In this document: positions 61,517 to 64,000 of the stretch, piece by piece
Numbering within the stretch: position 1 is the stretch's first letter
Layout: each line of letters begins with the position of its first letter
DNA from: JACKAQ01 sp965227145
GTDB lineage: Bacteria > Calditrichota > Calditrichia > RBG-13-44-9 > J075
NCBI GenBank assembly: GCA_965227145.1
Contig: OZ245730.1
Location: 1,674,001 to 1,738,000, forward strand
Length of the DNA: 64,000 nucleotides
Direction: 5' to 3'
Position numbers and translations under genes: made by a program
The notes under the pieces: generated by a model
The model's database searches: none
The model's input: the letters and a program-made list of their open reading frames with translations, nothing else
Told to the model about the DNA's origin: nothing

Positions 61517-64000
61517 ATGTCCGTTCAACGATTGCGATTGCAGACCATTTTATGGGCTATTATTTTTGGGGTTTTTGTTGCCCCGGCACAATCTGTGCGG
61601 ATCGGAAAAACCCAGATCACCGGTGTTGAAACCGGAAATTGGCCGGATTTTCAGATATTGCTAAATATTGAAAATGTGAAAGATACGCCAGTTTCCGCAC
61701 TCAAAAACTGGACAATCGATCTGAATTGGGGCGCACAATCCTGCAGCGTTTTGAACGCCGAAAATCCTGAGACGTGGCTCAACCAGCCCAGCCAGGTGAT
61801 TATGATTGTCGATAACAGCACCTCAATGTCCGGCAAAACCGGATTTGTGGAACAGGCTTACAAAATTTTTATTGACGGCGTTCGAAAGCATACGGAAGTC
61901 AGCATTATCCGATTCCAAAAACCGGATGAGTCTGATGCGTGGGGCGCAGAGTTTATTGTGCAAACCTCGAATTCACAATACTTTATGAAAGATCAGAACC
62001 TGTTTTCATCGATGACATCGCGGACATTTTTGTTTGATGCGACCTATCAGGCGCTCAGTTTTATCGATAATTTTATAGAAAATGGTCAAAAATCAGTGGT
62101 GGTGCTTTCCGACGGGCTCGATGTTGGCAGTTCGGTGAGTTATTCGCAGCTCGTGCAGCGGGCAACGGATATGAATATTCCACTCTATTTTATCGATTTC
62201 AGCAGCCGGCGCGATCGCAACGACAAAGCCAAAGACCTGTCTTCGGATACCTACGGATTTTATGCCGCATCGAGCAATCCGAAGGAGCTTACCGATATTT
62301 ATTTTCAGATACTTACGCAAATCAATAATCAGGTGATATTCGATGCGAAATATCCGGTTAGCGGCTCCGCGATTCCACCGAATGCTGAGTTGTCGATCAG
62401 TATTTCCGACGAAAATGGCAGCGTTTCCGCACATCGGGAAATTGCGATTTCGGCGGACCGGGTGGAAACATTGCGGTTTCAGAATAGTTTGTCGGAACCG
62501 CAGGAAATTGCGGCAATCGCCGCAAACGCCGCAGCGGATCGCGGCATTTATCGTGATGACAATTGGTTCAATCTGGGCGTCGCTGCCATTCGCGAAGGCA
62601 ATTGGGACGCCGCCGAAACGGCGATCAATGCGCTCAAAAATTCCGGTGATGTGTTCGCTGCGGAGCGCGCCAAATTGCTGAACATTGAACGGGCCGAAGC
62701 ACAGAACGATCCGCAACTGAACACGCTTTATGCGGATTATTATCGCGATCACAAACAGGGAATTTTTGTTGATAAGTTATTGTGGAAACTGATTTTATGG
62801 CATGTCGATCAAAAAGATGAAGCAGCCGCAGAAAAATGGATCACTGTGCTGCGAAACGAGTATCCGTGGAGCAAATATTGCGATGACGCCATGATGTTAT
62901 TAGCCGGAAAACAGCGCACCGCAAAAAATTACGCAGATGCAGAAAAGCTCTATCTGGATATCAAATTATTTTACGATCGCAGTGACCAGTACGGGCAAAG
63001 TTTGTTGAAATTATCGGATATGTATCTGGAAATCGGTGAATACGAAACTGCCGAAAATTTCCTGCTTTCGGTGGAAAACCAGTTTGATGAACTCGCCGAA
63101 GGCGGTGCGTTGTATCAAAATTTGGCGTTGAGCCAGTATTTGCAGAAAAAATATCTCGCAGCGGCGCGAACGGTGGACCGTTTTTCGCAGCGGCTGCCGG
63201 AATCCAGCGAGTTGGCGCGCTCCAAATTGTTGCAGGGCTCCATTTATGCCACAAATCTCAACCAGCCGGATGTGGGAAAAGATATTTTTGCGGGGTTATT
63301 TTCGGATGAATCGCTCGATGAGGCCATTCGGAATGAAGCAAAAGAAAAATACGATCAACTTAATTTTACCGGTGACATCGACGCGTTAGGCGAATTGGCG
63401 ATGAAACAACCGGAAGACCCATTGTTGCAAAAACTGATGCTCGAAAATGGCTGGACAGTCGGTGCGCAATTGCCGTTCCGGTTTCTGGAGTTTGCTGAAC
63501 AATTGATTGCGGATAAAGAATTGGATCCGGCGTTGCAAATTACAGCTGCTGTAATTCGGGAATATCCGGTTTTGGGCGTTCGCGACCGGGCGCTGCTTTT
63601 AGCGGCGCAAGCCTATTTATTGCAGGAAAATTATTCCGCGGAACACGAGATGTTGCTCACATTGCTGGATGAATTTCCGGGATCGAAACACCGGCTGACG
63701 GCGCAGCACCAACTTGCGATCAATTATTTGCAAATGCGCAACCAGCGAGACGCGTTGAGCACTTACGAATCGCTGCTCAGCGAAGCGGACGAATCATTTC
63801 CGGAATATGAAACTGCGCAGAAAGAATACCATGATTTGCTGCAAAAAGCGTTGATTTCCATTCGTGGCAACATTTTAAATGTTGATCCGAAAGACATCGG
63901 TACCGTGAATATTTCCGTTCACGAATTGCCGTCGGATAGCGTCGTAACTGTCGCAATGGTGAGCGATGGCGGTGATTACAGCGTCGGGCTGTCGCTGCGG
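61517..64000 (+). CDS. Secreted von Willebrand A-domain protein with TPR-like repeats, C-terminus outside window
   Basis: 828 codons are present and the frame is open at the window end. ATG at 61517 behind GAGGGAAAG. Signal peptide about residues 8-26 (LQTILWAIIFGVFVAPAQS). A VWA domain follows: VIMIVDNSTSMSG with MIDAS Asp at about residue 99, and VVVLSDGLDVG further on. From about residue 330 onward the protein is a chain of helical TPR-like repeats (WFNLGVAAIREGNWDAAETA, YADAEKLYLDIKLFYDRSDQ, SAEHEMLLTLLDEFPGSKHR). The last visible residues begin a beta-rich part. Probably a periplasmic or outer-membrane scaffold that binds a partner through the metal site. Divergent from the giant pair. 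Confidence 0.9.
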   Translation, partial: MSVQRLRLQTILWAIIFGVFVAPAQSVRIGKTQITGVETGNWPDFQILLNIENVKDTPVSALKNWTIDLNWGAQSCSVLNAENPETWLNQPSQVIMIVDNSTSMSGKTGFVEQAYKIFIDGVRKHTEVSIIRFQKPDESDAWGAEFIVQTSNSQYFMKDQNLFSSMTSRTFLFDATYQALSFIDNFIENGQKSVVVLSDGLDVGSSVSYSQLVQRATDMNIPLYFIDFSSRRDRNDKAKDLSSDTYGFYAASSNPKELTDIYFQILTQINNQVIFDAKYPVSGSAIPPNAELSISISDENGSVSAHREIAISADRVETLRFQNSLSEPQEIAAIAANAAADRGIYRDDNWFNLGVAAIREGNWDAAETAINALKNSGDVFAAERAKLLNIERAEAQNDPQLNTLYADYYRDHKQGIFVDKLLWKLILWHVDQKDEAAAEKWITVLRNEYPWSKYCDDAMMLLAGKQRTAKNYADAEKLYLDIKLFYDRSDQYGQSLLKLSDMYLEIGEYETAENFLLSVENQFDELAEGGALYQNLALSQYLQKKYLAAARTVDRFSQRLPESSELARSKLLQGSIYATNLNQPDVGKDIFAGLFSDESLDEAIRNEAKEKYDQLNFTGDIDALGELAMKQPEDPLLQKLMLENGWTVGAQLPFRFLEFAEQLIADKELDPALQITAAVIREYPVLGVRDRALLLAAQAYLLQENYSAEHEMLLTLLDEFPGSKHRLTAQHQLAINYLQMRNQRDALSTYESLLSEADESFPEYETAQKEYHDLLQKALISIRGNILNVDPKDIGTVNISVHELPSDSVVTVAMVSDGGDYSVGLSLR

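Noticed and set aside
1..64000. CRISPR array, integrase, transposase or phage genes
   Set aside because: No regularly spaced direct repeats and no such proteins were seen; the only repeats are three short palindromes and the spacer element.

Overview
The window looks like chromosome from a Gram-negative bacterium of the Bacteroidota/Calditrichota-type (FCB) group. The clues are a one-protein hybrid two-component regulator with a periplasmic propeller and an AraC output domain, a GWxTD-type protein, a Wza-like polysaccharide exporter, and mixed ATG/TTG/GTG starts with Shine-Dalgarno sequences. This placement is inference; there is no rRNA or marker gene to confirm it.

Layout. 1-843: C-terminally cut subtilase on the minus strand. 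1507-6215: a small unknown gene and the hybrid sensor/regulator. 6475-26461: a large exopolysaccharide locus. Two nucleotide-sugar genes (aminotransferase, N-acetyltransferase) point left. A long rightward block then encodes an outer-membrane exporter, a lipid-linked sugar-1-phosphate transferase with an unusual N-terminal domain, a Gfo/Idh/MocA dehydrogenase, a FemAB-like protein, a polysaccharide deacetylase, glycosyltransferases, a Wzz/tyrosine autokinase, a DUF354 protein, a helical unknown, a flippase, two ATP-grasp ligases and an O-antigen ligase/polymerase-like protein. A secreted beta-helix protein is encoded convergently and shares its last bases with the polymerase gene. Together these can make an activated amino sugar, build a repeat unit on a lipid carrier, flip, polymerise and export it, and possibly decorate it with amino acids.

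28258-39724: housekeeping and mixed genes. These are tRNA-Asn with a terminator, a stand-alone CBM48 protein, cobalamin adenosyltransferase, phosphoserine aminotransferase, iron alcohol dehydrogenase, and a short site-2 protease overlapping a beta-propeller gene. They are followed by an ECF sigma/anti-sigma/GWxTD operon, a lipoprotein, a short-chain dehydrogenase and a nucleotide-sugar epimerase-like protein.

39823-61016: about one third of the window is two adjacent giant genes on the minus strand, encoding about 4013 and 2974 residues. Neither protein has a visible signal peptide or membrane anchor, and both look beta-rich. The larger one carries two families of internal repeats. The spacer between the genes holds a palindromic intergenic element whose hairpin arms show compensatory changes. 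I cannot assign a function; this pair is the best candidate for an undescribed system here. 61517-64000: a divergent gene for a secreted von Willebrand A/TPR-like protein, cut by the window end.
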